A stretch of 44,312 bases of DNA from Mycobacterium sp. UM_CSW (GTDB lineage: Bacteria > Actinomycetota > Actinomycetes > Mycobacteriales > Mycobacteriaceae). Below, piece after piece: positions 32,842 through 40,307 of the stretch (position 1 is its first letter; each line of letters starts with the position of its first letter). A model generated the notes under the pieces. That model saw only the letters and a list, made by a program, of their open reading frames with translations. It was not told the DNA's origin and did not search any database. Location of the stretch: assembly GCF_000455205.1 (NCBI RefSeq), contig NZ_AUWQ01000104.1, positions 1 through 44,312 of the forward strand. Reading direction: 5' to 3'. The position numbers and the translations under genes were made by a program.

Positions 32842-33639
32842 ATGAGTGCACTTTCACTAAGCCCTGCAGTCCGCGACGAGTTTTCTCTTGGGCATGGCCT
32901 TAGCTGGCGTGATCCGGACATCGGCTGCACGCTGGTTGTTTCGCAGCCGTCGGCAGATCCTGACTTGTGGTCCGAGTACGCAGCGGGCGCCCAGTCCAGC
33001 TATCGCAGGCATGGTGTGGAGTGCGCTCTCGACATCGAAGCGCTGCGCAGCGGAGCCGACACCACCATGTTCTTCGCCGTCATCGACGATGACGGACGGG
33101 TCGTGGCCGGCGTGCGAGCCAAGGGCCCACTGAGGTCGATTGAGGATGCGCATGCGGTCGCTGAGTGGGCGGGTCAACCTGGCGAACAGGCCGTCCGAAA
33201 TATGATCGCCGACCGCATACCGTCCGGGATTCTGGAGATGAAGTCGGCCTGGGCAGTCGACAATTCGGACCGGAAACGTAGTCTTACCCGCGCTATAGCC
33301 CGCAGCGGTTTCCACATGATGGTCATCCTTGATTCGCAATTTTGTATGGCCACAGCCCCGACAACCATTCTGAATCGGTGGCGTTCTTCTGGCGGAGTGG
33401 TGGCCGCCATTCCGGCGACTCCCTATCCGGACGAACGCTACCGAACCAAGATGATGTGGTGGAACCGGCGTGATTTCTTTAACCACGCGGAACCAGATCA
33501 GATTGCCAAGACCATCGTCGAGACGAAGTACCTCCTCCACGAGTTATACCGCCGCGGTCGGGTCGATCCCGTTCATCCGAAGTGGATCACCACCAATCAC
33601 AACCAACTAATCCGCCCTAGCCGTTCTGAGGTCGCCTGA
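32842..33639 (+). CDS. GNAT-like N-acyltransferase (FeeM/autoinducer-synthase-like), uncharacterised
   Basis: A 265-residue protein. Residues ~40-230 look like a GNAT-type acyltransferase core: YRRHGVECALDIEALRSGAD, the strand TTMFFAVIDDDGRVVAGVRA, and LTRAIARSGFHMMVILDSQF followed by RWRSSGGVVAAIPATPYPDE. It is closest in feel to the N-acyl amino acid synthase/autoinducer synthase branch, but this is impression, not a match I can prove. ATG 32842 has a strong GGAAGGA site 4 nt upstream. A TTGACG (32752) and TACTAT (32780) lie upstream, though 22 bp apart, so a sigma-A promoter is doubtful. GC content is lower than flanking genes. It precedes the small Val-Asn-Gly repeat gene by 55 nt and may act with it. 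Confidence 0.6.
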   Translation: MSALSLSPAVRDEFSLGHGLSWRDPDIGCTLVVSQPSADPDLWSEYAAGAQSSYRRHGVECALDIEALRSGADTTMFFAVIDDDGRVVAGVRAKGPLRSIEDAHAVAEWAGQPGEQAVRNMIADRIPSGILEMKSAWAVDNSDRKRSLTRAIARSGFHMMVILDSQFCMATAPTTILNRWRSSGGVVAAIPATPYPDERYRTKMMWWNRRDFFNHAEPDQIAKTIVETKYLLHELYRRGRVDPVHPKWITTNHNQLIRPSRSEVA

Positions 33640-33694
33640 CATCCCCATCGTCGGGCGTCGACAATCCCAATCCGAAAATCTCAAAGGTCTTGCA

Positions 33695-33958
33695 ATGGAT
33701 AACAACCCGGATGACGTCTGGATCATGTTCATTACGGATATCGAATCCCGCGACAAATTGCTCAGCTACAGCAGAGGGTCGCAATGGGAGGTGGATCCGA
33801 ATACCGCCGCGGCACTGATCTTGGTGGGCGCAGCGGTGAGGTCGCCCACGCCCACCCAACCACAAGAGGGACCCGTCAATGGGGTCAACGGGGTTAATGG
33901 CGTCAATGCGGTCAATGGGATTGTTGGGGTGCCCGCAGCCTCTGTCGAGAGCCCCTGA
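33695..33958 (+). CDS. Small protein with C-terminal Val-Asn-Gly tandem repeat
   Basis: An 87-residue protein of unknown family. The N-terminal ~50 residues (MDNNPDDVWIMFITDIESRD, then NTAAALILVGAAV) look like a small folded domain. The C-terminal tail is five tandem near-identical triplets, Val-Asn-Gly/Ala, encoded by 9-bp units at 33875-33919, then IVGVPAASVESP. ATG 33695 has AAAGG 8 nt upstream. It follows the GNAT-like gene by 55 nt on the same strand, suggesting an operon; a role as a substrate or partner of that enzyme is conceivable. No signal peptide is seen. It ends 44 nt before the convergent PE gene. Confidence 0.65.
   Translation: MDNNPDDVWIMFITDIESRDKLLSYSRGSQWEVDPNTAAALILVGAAVRSPTPTQPQEGPVNGVNGVNGVNAVNGIVGVPAASVESP
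33875..33919 (+). repeat. 9-bp tandem repeat encoding Val-Asn-Gly
   Basis: Five consecutive 9-bp units, GTCAATGGG with substitutions, in frame with the gene at 33695-33958. The sixth unit (ATTGTTGGG) is more diverged. Synonymous changes between units (GTC/GTT, AAT/AAC, GGG/GGC) suggest the repeat is not a very recent expansion. Confidence 0.8.
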
Positions 33959-34002
33959 CGTTCGTTGGGCGCCGGTGGGCCTGTGTCTCGAAAGCCGTCT
34001 CG

Positions 34003-34509
34003 TTAGATACCGAACGCTGCTAATAGCGGGGCGAATTGCTGGCTGAGTTGTAAAAGAATTATCAGGCTAACGATCGCTGCTAGCCAAAAGGCGACAAACA
34101 GAACGAACGGTGGCCCGACAAAACCCAAGAACAGGAAGGTCGCGAGGACCTGCGGGTCGGCGGCGATCGCGCTGACCAGCCCGCTCGCCTCCGCAGGCAA
34201 TTCCTGCAAGTTCTGCAGAAACGAGGCGAGGGCGGCCTCGATGTCGGTGTACGAGAACGCACCGGCAGTCAGGTGCTGCACGAACTGGTCGTTGAACGCC
34301 GCTGCCTGACCGGCTAGCGCCTGATAGTTCGCGGCGTGGTGAGAGAACACCTTGGCGATCGCACCGGACACCTCATCGGCCGCCGCCGGCACTATCGCCG
34401 TGGTCGGCGCCGCCGCCACCTTGTGCGCGGCCTCGACGTTCAGGCCGATATTGGCCAGATTCGCCGCCGCCGTGTGCAACGCCTCCGGCGTGACCATTAC
34501 CTGCGACAT
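34003..34509 (-). CDS. PE family protein with C-terminal hydrophobic segment
   Basis: A 168-residue PE protein. Residues 1 to about 95 are a PE domain, including MVTPEALHTAAANLANIG with the Pro-Glu pair and AYTDIEA-like FSYTDIEAALASFL. Residues ~115-160 form one or two hydrophobic helices (VLATFLFLGFVGPPFVLFVA, FWLAAIVSLIILLQL), unusual for a PE protein and suggesting membrane attachment. ATG 34507-34509 has AGGTGG 5 nt upstream. It lies inside the 47-bp-repeat-bounded segment, with no PPE partner beside it. It is convergent with the Val-Asn-Gly repeat gene. Confidence 0.85.
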   Translation of the reverse strand: MSQVMVTPEALHTAAANLANIGLNVEAAHKVAAAPTTAIVPAAADEVSGAIAKVFSHHAANYQALAGQAAAFNDQFVQHLTAGAFSYTDIEAALASFLQNLQELPAEASGLVSAIAADPQVLATFLFLGFVGPPFVLFVAFWLAAIVSLIILLQLSQQFAPLLAAFGI

Positions 34510-34563
34510 TGGTCCACCTACTAGCTAGCCCCTGGCTATCACGAGTCCTGGCGGTCCTTTCGC

Positions 34564-34670
34564 CCGTCAGAACAGGAATGTCCAGCGTATGGCGTTGCTG
34601 CGGCGCGGCATTAAGTAACCGAATACTGCACTTCCCGGCCTTGGCCCGGCGTCCTCCACCGTCAGAACAG
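34564..34670 (+). repeat. 12-bp direct repeat pair upstream of the PE gene
   Basis: CCGTCAGAACAG occurs at 34564-34575 and again at 34659-34670, 95 bp apart start to start. Both are inside the 266-nt gap between the PE gene start and the ThiF-like gene. The remainder holds no convincing gene. Purpose unknown; chance repetition is possible. Confidence 0.4.
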
Positions 34671-34719
34671 AAAATTGAAGGCCGTCTCGGGTTGTCGTTA
34701 AACGCCTTTCGCCCAGAGG

Positions 34720-34766
34720 CGGCGCTGTGGATAACCGAGCGCGGCGTCGCCCGTCGGCCTGGCACA
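34720..34766 (+). repeat. 47-bp imperfect direct repeat, right copy
   Basis: Matches 32635-32681 at 43 of 47 positions and ends 10 nt before the start of the ThiF/cyclodehydratase-like gene, so it overlaps that gene's leader. It includes the same TGTGGATAA (complement of a DnaA-box sequence). The four differences are single-base substitutions with no gaps. Confidence 0.75.
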
Positions 34767-34776
34767 TTCTCAACCC

Positions 34777-35637
34777 ATGACCCAGGCCGCCACGGTTTCG
34801 CTGTACGCGCTGGACCCCGGGATGCCGGTGTTGCTGCGGCCCGACGGCGCCGTGCAGGTCGGCTGGGATCCGCGCCGCGCCGTGCTGGTCCGCCCGCCGT
34901 GCGGACTGGCCGCCGCCGAGCTGGCCACGCTGCTGCGGTCCATGCGGTCGCCGATGCCGTTATCCGAGCTGCGGCGCCAGGCCGTCGACCGCGGATTGCA
35001 GGACGGTGACGGCCTGACCCACCTCGTCGCGCAACTGGTGGGGGCGGGCGTCGCGACCGAGTGCCGGCGGTCCCGGGGCCGGTCGGCATCGATCCGCGTG
35101 CACGGGCGCGGGCCGCTGTCCGAGCTGATGGTGGAATCGCTGCGCTGCTCGGGGGCTCGCGTCGCGCACAGCAGCCAGCCCCACGCCGCCGTGTCCCCCG
35201 GCGACGTCGACCTCGTCGTGCTGTCGGACTACCTGGTCGCCGACCCGCGCATGGTGCGCGAGCTGCACGCCCGCGGCGTTCCGCACCTTCCCGTTCGCAT
35301 CCGCGACGGCACCGGTCTGGTAGGCCCGCTGGTCATCCCCGGCGTGACCAGCTGCCTCGGGTGTGCCGACCTGCACCGCAGCGACCGCGACGCCGCCTGG
35401 CCGGCCATCGCCGCCCAGCTGCGCGACACCGTCGGCGTGGCCGACCGGGCCACCCTGCTCGCGACCGCGGCCCTGGCGCTCAGCCAGGTGAACCGGGTGA
35501 TTGCGGCGGTGCGCGGCCAGCAGGCGGTGCCCGACCCCGCGCCGCCGCCGGCGCTCAACGCGACGTTGGAGTTCGACCTGGGCGCCGGCTCGATCGTCGC
35601 GCGCCAGTGGACCAAGCACCCGCTGTGCACGTGCTGA
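34777..35637 (+). CDS. Cyclodehydratase/TOMM-type, ThiF-related protein (Rv3196-like)
   Basis: A 286-residue protein resembling the leader-binding and E1-like part of TOMM (thiazole/oxazole-modified microcin) cyclodehydratases. The N-terminal ~90 residues look like a winged-helix peptide clamp (LATLLRSMRSPMPLSELRRQ). The later CLGCADLHRSDRDAAWPAIA has the Cys-x-x-Cys and Asp-Arg-Asp-x-Ala-Trp pattern seen in these proteins. No YcaO partner, dehydrogenase or obvious precursor peptide is adjacent, so it is an orphan as in related actinobacteria. ATG 34777 follows the right 47-bp repeat. Activity unproven. Its end is 77 nt before the ABC1 kinase start. Confidence 0.75.
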   Translation: MTQAATVSLYALDPGMPVLLRPDGAVQVGWDPRRAVLVRPPCGLAAAELATLLRSMRSPMPLSELRRQAVDRGLQDGDGLTHLVAQLVGAGVATECRRSRGRSASIRVHGRGPLSELMVESLRCSGARVAHSSQPHAAVSPGDVDLVVLSDYLVADPRMVRELHARGVPHLPVRIRDGTGLVGPLVIPGVTSCLGCADLHRSDRDAAWPAIAAQLRDTVGVADRATLLATAALALSQVNRVIAAVRGQQAVPDPAPPPALNATLEFDLGAGSIVARQWTKHPLCTC

Positions 35638-35714
35638 CCAAGCCGCCCCGTGCAAAGACAACCTATGGTCCGGATCACGGGCCCCACGCGCCGAGCGTCG
35701 TGGATGATGGAGAC

Positions 35715-37043
35715 GTGGCAGACATCAAACGCGGACGCGCTGCGCGCAACGCGAAGCTGGCCAGCATCCCCGTCGGCTTCGCCGGCCGGGCGGCCCTGGG
35801 CTTCGGCAAGCGGCTGACGGGCAAGTCCAAGGACGAAGTCCAGGCCGAGATGCTCGAGAAGGCCGCCAACCAGTTGTTCACCGTGCTGGGTGAGCTCAAG
35901 GGCGGGGCGATGAAGGTCGGCCAGGCCCTGTCGGTGATGGAGGCCGCCATCCCAGAGGAGTACGGCGAGCCCTACCGCGAGGCGCTGACCAAGCTGCAGA
36001 AGGACGCCCCGCCGCTGCCCGCCGCCAAGGTGCACCGGGTGCTGGACGCCCAGCTCGGCACCAAGTGGCGGGACCGGTTCAGCTCGTTCGATGACACCCC
36101 CATCGCCTCGGCCAGCATCGGCCAGGTGCACAAGGCGGTGTGGTCCGACGGCCGCGAGGTCGCCGTCAAGATCCAGTACCCGGGCGCCGACGAGGCGCTG
36201 CGCGCCGACCTGAAGACCATGCAGCGGATGGTCGGCGTCGTCAAACAGCTCTCCCCCGGCGCCGACGTCCAGGGCGTGGTCGACGAGCTGATCGAGCGCA
36301 CCGAGATGGAGCTCGACTACCGGCTGGAGGCCGACAACCAGCGCAAGTTTGCCAAGGCGTATCACGACAGCCCGCACTTCCTGGTGCCGCACGTCGTGGC
36401 CAGCGCGCCGAAGGTGGTGGTCCAGGAGTGGATCGAGGGGATCCACATGGCGGAGATCATCCGCAACGGGACCCGCGAGCAGCGCGACCTGATCGGCACC
36501 CGCCTGCTCGAGCTCACCTTCGACGCGCCGCGCCGGCTGGGCATGCTGCATGGCGACGCGCACCCCGGAAACTTCATGCTGATGCCCGACGGCCGGATGG
36601 GCGTCATCGACTTCGGCGCGGTCGCGCCCCTGCCGGGCGGGTATCCCGTCGAGCTCGGGATGACGATCCGGTTGGCGCGCGACAAGAATTACGACCTGCT
36701 GTTGCCGACCATGGAGAAGGTCGGCTTCATCCAGAAGGGCCAGCAGGTGTCGGTCCGCGACATCGACGAAATGCTGCGCCAGTACGTCGAGCCCATCCAG
36801 GTCGACGTCTTCCACTACACCCGCAAGTGGCTGCAGAAGATGACCCTGGTTCAGATGGACCGGTCGGTTTCTCAGATCCGGACGGCCCGGCAGATGGACT
36901 TGCCGCCCAAGCTGGCGATACCGATGCGCGTCATCGCGTCCGTCGCCGCGATCCTGTGCCAGCTGGACGCGCACGTGCCGATCAAGGCGCTCTCGGAGGA
37001 ACTGATCCCCGGCTTCGCCGAGCCCGACACCGCAGTCGTCTAA
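35715..37043 (+). CDS. ABC1/UbiB-family atypical kinase (Rv3197-like)
   Basis: A 442-residue UbiB/ADCK-type atypical kinase. The Ala-rich loop and KxGQ motif are GELKGGAMKVGQALSVME. Other family marks are PIASASIGQVHKAVWSDGRE, VAVKIQYPGADEAL, the catalytic loop MLHGDAHPGNFMLMPDGR and the metal-binding VIDFGAVAPLPG. GTG 35715 is chosen because the following residues match the family N-terminus; GTG 35700 is in frame and possible. It is downstream of the cyclodehydratase-like gene and convergent with whiB7. Family members act in lipid or quinone metabolism; the mycobacterial role is less clear. Confidence 0.9.
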   Translation: MADIKRGRAARNAKLASIPVGFAGRAALGFGKRLTGKSKDEVQAEMLEKAANQLFTVLGELKGGAMKVGQALSVMEAAIPEEYGEPYREALTKLQKDAPPLPAAKVHRVLDAQLGTKWRDRFSSFDDTPIASASIGQVHKAVWSDGREVAVKIQYPGADEALRADLKTMQRMVGVVKQLSPGADVQGVVDELIERTEMELDYRLEADNQRKFAKAYHDSPHFLVPHVVASAPKVVVQEWIEGIHMAEIIRNGTREQRDLIGTRLLELTFDAPRRLGMLHGDAHPGNFMLMPDGRMGVIDFGAVAPLPGGYPVELGMTIRLARDKNYDLLLPTMEKVGFIQKGQQVSVRDIDEMLRQYVEPIQVDVFHYTRKWLQKMTLVQMDRSVSQIRTARQMDLPPKLAIPMRVIASVAAILCQLDAHVPIKALSEELIPGFAEPDTAVV

Positions 37044-37053
37044 CTCCACGAGG

Positions 37054-37100
37054 GTGCAACTACCGACGCCCTCTCTCGAGAAACGCGTCGCCAGTTGCAC
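37054..37100. terminator. Bidirectional hairpin between ABC1 kinase gene and whiB7
   Basis: GTGCAACTACCGACG (37054-37068) can pair with CGTCGCCAGTTGCAC (37086-37100) with two mismatches and a 17-nt loop. It lies between convergent stops at 37043 and 37120 and could end both transcripts. Confidence 0.55.
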
Positions 37101-37119
37101 TTTCGCGGCTTAGGTTTCC

Positions 37120-37386
37120 CTAGGCGGCGACATCTTTGCGCGGACGTCCGCGCGGTCGTTTGCGGCTGACGATCGATCCCCGCTCGAAAATCTCGCCGCC
37201 CCAGACGCCCCAAGGTTCGGCCCGCTCCAGCGCCGCCGTCAGGCACTGGCGCCGGACGGGGCAGCCAGCGCAAAGCGTCTTGGCGCGTTCGAGGTCGGCC
37301 GGGGCCTCGGCGAACCACAGGTCGGGATCATCGACGTGACAAGGCAATTCCGGCAACCTCGGTCTTGGGACTGACAGTGCCGACAT
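37120..37386 (-). CDS. whiB7: WhiB7 redox-sensing transcriptional activator
   Basis: An 88-residue WhiB-family protein. Four Fe-S cysteines are visible at 16, 39, 42 and 48 (PELPCHVD, LCAGCPVRRQC). The WhiB turn GVWGG is at 60-64, and an AT-hook RGRPRK near the C-terminus is the WhiB7 hallmark. It partners sigma-A and activates intrinsic drug-resistance genes in mycobacteria. ATG 37384-37386 is chosen to match the family N-terminus; the frame extends upstream through the leader. Synteny with uvrD2 and the ABC1 kinase agrees with Rv3197A. Expression is probably controlled by the leader hairpins and uORF upstream. Confidence 0.95.
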   Translation of the reverse strand: MSALSVPRPRLPELPCHVDDPDLWFAEAPADLERAKTLCAGCPVRRQCLTAALERAEPWGVWGGEIFERGSIVSRKRPRGRPRKDVAA

Positions 37387-37444
37387 GTCCTGTTCACCTG
37401 CTTCCTGGTCGGGGTGGCTATCCTTCGCGGTGATCCGGACCAGG

Positions 37445-37501
37445 TTGGGAGGCTTCCCAATAACTGTGGCCACGGATCCTGTTGACTTCGGGTCCGTGGC
37501 C
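37445..37501 (-). promoter_or_regulatory. Tandem hairpins in the whiB7 leader (attenuator)
   Basis: Two stem-loops in the 5' leader. The distal one pairs GGCCACGGA (37468-37476) with TCCGTGGCC (37493-37501), a perfect 9-bp stem with a 16-nt loop. The proximal one is TTGGGA-GGCT-TCCCAA at 37445-37460 (plus strand), 58 nt from the whiB7 start. whiB7 is known to be controlled by a long leader with attenuation in mycobacteria; which stem is terminator and which antiterminator is inferred, not shown. Confidence 0.65.
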
Positions 37502-37522
37502 ATCTGGGCAAATCCGGGCTAG

Positions 37523-37684
37523 TTAGGTATAGCCCCGATTCACGGACGCGTCGGTCGCGGCGGCGACACGGTGCTTCACCGCGGCCGCCGACACGGCGGC
37601 ATGGGCGGCGTGGGAGGTGGACTTGGAGCGGCCTTCAGCGAGCACCGAGGCGGGCGCGCATACACCGAACGCGTTGGTAATCAT
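37523..37684 (-). CDS. Candidate whiB7 leader uORF, 53 residues
   Basis: A short frame on the whiB7 strand starting ATG 37682-37684 with GAGAGGAGG about 9 nt upstream and ending in TAA at 37523-37525. It begins MITNAFGVCAPASVLAEGRS and has a run of small Ala/Ser/His/Val residues, ending NRGYT. It stops 21 nt before the distal leader hairpin, an arrangement that suits ribosome-stalling control. Translation is not proven. A leader-peptide gene is known to precede whiB7 in other mycobacteria, but I cannot confirm homology here. Confidence 0.6.
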   Translation of the reverse strand: MITNAFGVCAPASVLAEGRSKSTSHAAHAAVSAAAVKHRVAAATDASVNRGYT

Positions 37685-37733
37685 CGGGGCGGGCCTCCTC
37701 TCAGCTGGCAGCGGTCTGCGGCTTCGAGGGTAA

Positions 37734-37766
37734 ATGGTAGCGGACGCCGCCCACAACCGATTTTCT
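37734..37766 (-). promoter_or_regulatory. Candidate whiB7 promoter
   Basis: On the minus strand, an A+T-rich AGAAAAT (37760-37766) precedes a possible -10 TACCAT (37734-37739). A+T tracts just upstream of -35 are characteristic of WhiB7-activated promoters, including autoregulated whiB7. The -35 is not clear. It is about 55 bp upstream of the uORF start and 20 bp from the uvrD2 stop. Confidence 0.35.
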
Positions 37767-37785
37767 GACCTGCGGATTCGGCGCC

Positions 37786-39906
37786 TCAGCGGGCCTGCCG
37801 TACCAGCTCGAGCACGTCGGGCCCGTACTGTTCGAGCTTTCGCGCGCCGATGCCCGGGATCGCGATCAGCGCCGTCTCGTCGTCGGGAAGCAGCTCAGCG
37901 ATCGCGATCAGGGTGTTGTCGGAAAAGACGATGTACGGCGGCATCTTCTGTTCGGTGGCGACGTTCAGCCGCCACGCCTTGAGCTTGAGCAACAAGTCCT
38001 CGTTGACGTCGCCGGCGCACGTCGTGCAGCGCCGCAACATGATGGCCGCCGGGGTGGTCAGGTCGTTGTTGCAGATCCGGCAGCGCGTCGCCGTCCCCCG
38101 ATTGCGCCGGGACTTGGCCGGCGCGGCGTCGGCGCGCGTCTGCGGCGCGATGCCGTTGAGGAACCGCGACGGCTTGCGGCTCTGCCGCCCGCCGGGGCTG
38201 CGGGCCAGCGCCCAGCTGAGCGCCAAATGTATTCGCGCCCTGGTGATTCCGACGTAGAGCAGCCGGCGCTCCTCCTCGACGGCCTCACTTTCGGGGCCAT
38301 GCGCCAGCGCGTGCGAGATCGGTAGCGTGCCGTCGGCCAGCCCGACCAGGAACACCGCGTCCCACTCAAGCCCCTTCGCGGCGTGCAGCGAGGCCAGCGT
38401 GACGCCCTGGACCACCGGCGGGTGACGGGAGTCGGCGCGCATCCGCAGCTCGGCCAGCAGCCCGGGCAGGTCGAGCTGCGGGCGCTGCGCTACCTCGTCG
38501 TCGACCAGCTCGGCCAGCCCCGCCAGCGCCTCCCAGCGATCCCGGGCCCGGGCGCCGGTCGGTTCCTCGGCCGTCAGGCCCAGCGGCTCGAGGACCGCGC
38601 GGACGACCTCGGGCAAGGGGGCTGCCGGATCTGCGTCGCCCCGGCCGGCCGCGCGCTGCAGCGCCAACAGCGCCTGCTTGATCTCCTGACGGTTGAAAAA
38701 TCCCTCGCCGCCGCGGATCTGGTAGGTGATGCCGGCCTCGGTCAGGGCCTCCTCGTAGACCTCGGACTGCGCGTTGACCCGGTAGAGCACCGCGATCTCC
38801 GATGGCGCCGTGCCGGATTCGATCAGCCGGGCGATCGATTTGGCGACCGCGGCGGCCTCGGCGGTTTCGTCGGGGTGCTCGTGAAACGACGGCACCGGGC
38901 CGGGCGCGCGCTGGCCGGACAGCTGCAGCTTGCTGCCGGCGACGCGGCCCCGCGCGGCGGCGATCACCTGATTGGCCAGCGACACCACCTGCGGCGTGGA
39001 CCGGTAGTCGCGCTCCAGGCGCACCACGGTGGCGTCCGGGAACCGCCGCGAGAAGTCGAGCAGGAACCGCGGCGTGGCCCCGGTGAACGAGTAGATGGTC
39101 TGGTTGGCGTCGCCGACGACGGTCAGGTCGTCGCGGTCGCCCAGCCAGGCCGCGAGCACGCGCTGCTGCAGCGGGGTGACGTCCTGGTACTCGTCGACGA
39201 CGAAGCAGCGGTAGCGCCCGCGGAACTCGTCGGCGACGGCCGCGTCGTTTTCGATGGCGGCGGCCGTGTGCAGCAGCAGGTCGTCGAAGTCCAGCAGGGT
39301 CACCGATTCGTCGCGGACCTTCAGCGCCTCGTAGGCGTCGTAGACGGCGGCGATCTGCTTGGCGTCCATCGGGACGTCCCGACCGGCGTCGGCCACGGCG
39401 GGCGCGTACTCCTCGGGGCCGATCAGCGACGCCTTGGCCCACTCGATCTCCCCGGCGAGGTCGCGGACGTCGTCGGTGCTGACGTTCATCCGGCAGCGGC
39501 TGGCCGCGCGGGCGACGACGGCGAACTTGCTGTCGAGCAGCTGCCAGCCGGTGTCGCCGACGACGCGCGGCCAGAAGTACCGCAGCTGGCGGTGCGCGGC
39601 GGCGTGGAAGGTCAGGGCCTGCACGGCGCCGACCCCGGGACCCGCGTGCCCGGCGTTGGCGAGCGTGCGCAACCGGGAGCGCATCTCCCCCGCCGCACGC
39701 TGGGTGAACGTGACCGCCAGGACCTGGCCGGCCGCGACGTGACCGCCCGCGACGAGCTGGGCGATGCGGTGGGTGATGGTGCGCGTCTTGCCTGTTCCGG
39801 CGCCCGCGAGCACGCAGACCGGTCCGCGCGGCGCCAGCACCGCTTCGCGCTGCTCGTCGTCCAGCTCGGCGGTCAGTGCGTCGGCGACCATCGGCATGGC
39901 GTCCAT
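37786..39906 (-). CDS. uvrD2: ATP-dependent DNA helicase UvrD2
   Basis: About 706 residues, close to the ~700 of the M. tuberculosis protein. Superfamily 1A motifs include Walker [72 protein letters not shown] and [15 protein letters not shown]. The C-terminal tetracysteine zinc motif [20 protein letters not shown] and Cys-x-x-Cys pair, plus an HRDC-like domain ([20 protein letters not shown]), identify UvrD2. Start ATG 39906 is one of several close Met codons (39897, 39891); none has a clear ribosome binding site. Transcribed divergently from mrx1. Confidence 0.95.
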   Translation of the reverse strand: MDAMPMVADALTAELDDEQREAVLAPRGPVCVLAGAGTGKTRTITHRIAQLVAGGHVAAGQVLAVTFTQRAAGEMRSRLRTLANAGHAGPGVGAVQALTFHAAAHRQLRYFWPRVVGDTGWQLLDSKFAVVARAASRCRMNVSTDDVRDLAGEIEWAKASLIGPEEYAPAVADAGRDVPMDAKQIAAVYDAYEALKVRDESVTLLDFDDLLLHTAAAIENDAAVADEFRGRYRCFVVDEYQDVTPLQQRVLAAWLGDRDDLTVVGDANQTIYSFTGATPRFLLDFSRRFPDATVVRLERDYRSTPQVVSLANQVIAAARGRVAGSKLQLSGQRAPGPVPSFHEHPDETAEAAAVAKSIARLIESGTAPSEIAVLYRVNAQSEVYEEALTEAGITYQIRGGEGFFNRQEIKQALLALQRAAGRGDADPAAPLPEVVRAVLEPLGLTAEEPTGARARDRWEALAGLAELVDDEVAQRPQLDLPGLLAELRMRADSRHPPVVQGVTLASLHAAKGLEWDAVFLVGLADGTLPISHALAHGPESEAVEEERRLLYVGITRARIHLALSWALARSPGGRQSRKPSRFLNGIAPQTRADAAPAKSRRNRGTATRCRICNNDLTTPAAIMLRRCTTCAGDVNEDLLLKLKAWRLNVATEQKMPPYIVFSDNTLIAIAELLPDDETALIAIPGIGARKLEQYGPDVLELVRQAR

Positions 39907-40049
39907 CTTGTCAGCGATGGCCGACAAACCGGGTGCGGCGCCACGTGTGAATCGGGTCGCTTCGGAATTCGTGGCCCGCTCCGCTCCCCGATTGCCCAAC
40001 TCCTCAGCATCCCGCTGCGCGGAATCCATCGTCGTCGCGCTACGTTGAA

Positions 40050-40301
40050 TTGATCATGTCCTCGCTGACCATGTACACGACCTCCTGGTGTGGCTTTTGC
40101 CACCGGCTCAAGACGGTGCTGCGCTCCGACGGCATCCCCTACGACGAGGTCGACATCGAGCGAGACCCCGCCGCGGCGGAGTTCGTCAGCTCGGTCAACG
40201 GCGGCAATCGGACGGTCCCGACGGTGAAGTTCGCCGACGGGTCGACGCTGACCAATCCGAGTGCGGCCCAGATCAAAGCGAAGCTGGCCGAAGTCGGCTG
40301 A
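40050..40301 (+). CDS. mrx1: Mycoredoxin Mrx1 (glutaredoxin-like)
   Basis: An 83-residue glutaredoxin-fold protein with active site [11 protein letters not shown], which reduces mycothiol-mixed disulfides in actinobacteria. Other conserved parts are [15 protein letters not shown] and [20 protein letters not shown]. Start is uncertain: TTG 40050 gives a length and N-terminus like Rv3198A, while ATG 40056 would be two residues shorter; no Shine-Dalgarno is seen, so a leaderless transcript is possible. It shares a divergent intergenic region with uvrD2 and converges with nudC 7 nt downstream. Confidence 0.92.
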   Translation: MIMSSLTMYTTSWCGFCHRLKTVLRSDGIPYDEVDIERDPAAAEFVSSVNGGNRTVPTVKFADGSTLTNPSAAQIKAKLAEVG

Positions 40302-40307
40302 CGGAGC

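Noticed and set aside
33875-33919. Tandem repeat as a possible CRISPR array
   Set aside because: Units are 9 bp, contiguous without spacers and in frame in a coding gene.
32635-34766. Insertion sequence or transposon between the direct repeats
   Set aside because: No transposase, integrase or terminal inverted repeats seen; the repeats are too long for typical target-site duplications.
35229-37100. Long minus-strand frame opposite the ABC1 kinase and cyclodehydratase-like genes
   Set aside because: Antisense shadow; the plus-strand genes carry intact conserved motifs.
38383-40053. Long plus-strand open frame (556 codons) opposite uvrD2
   Set aside because: Antisense to clear helicase motifs, biased composition and no family-like features.
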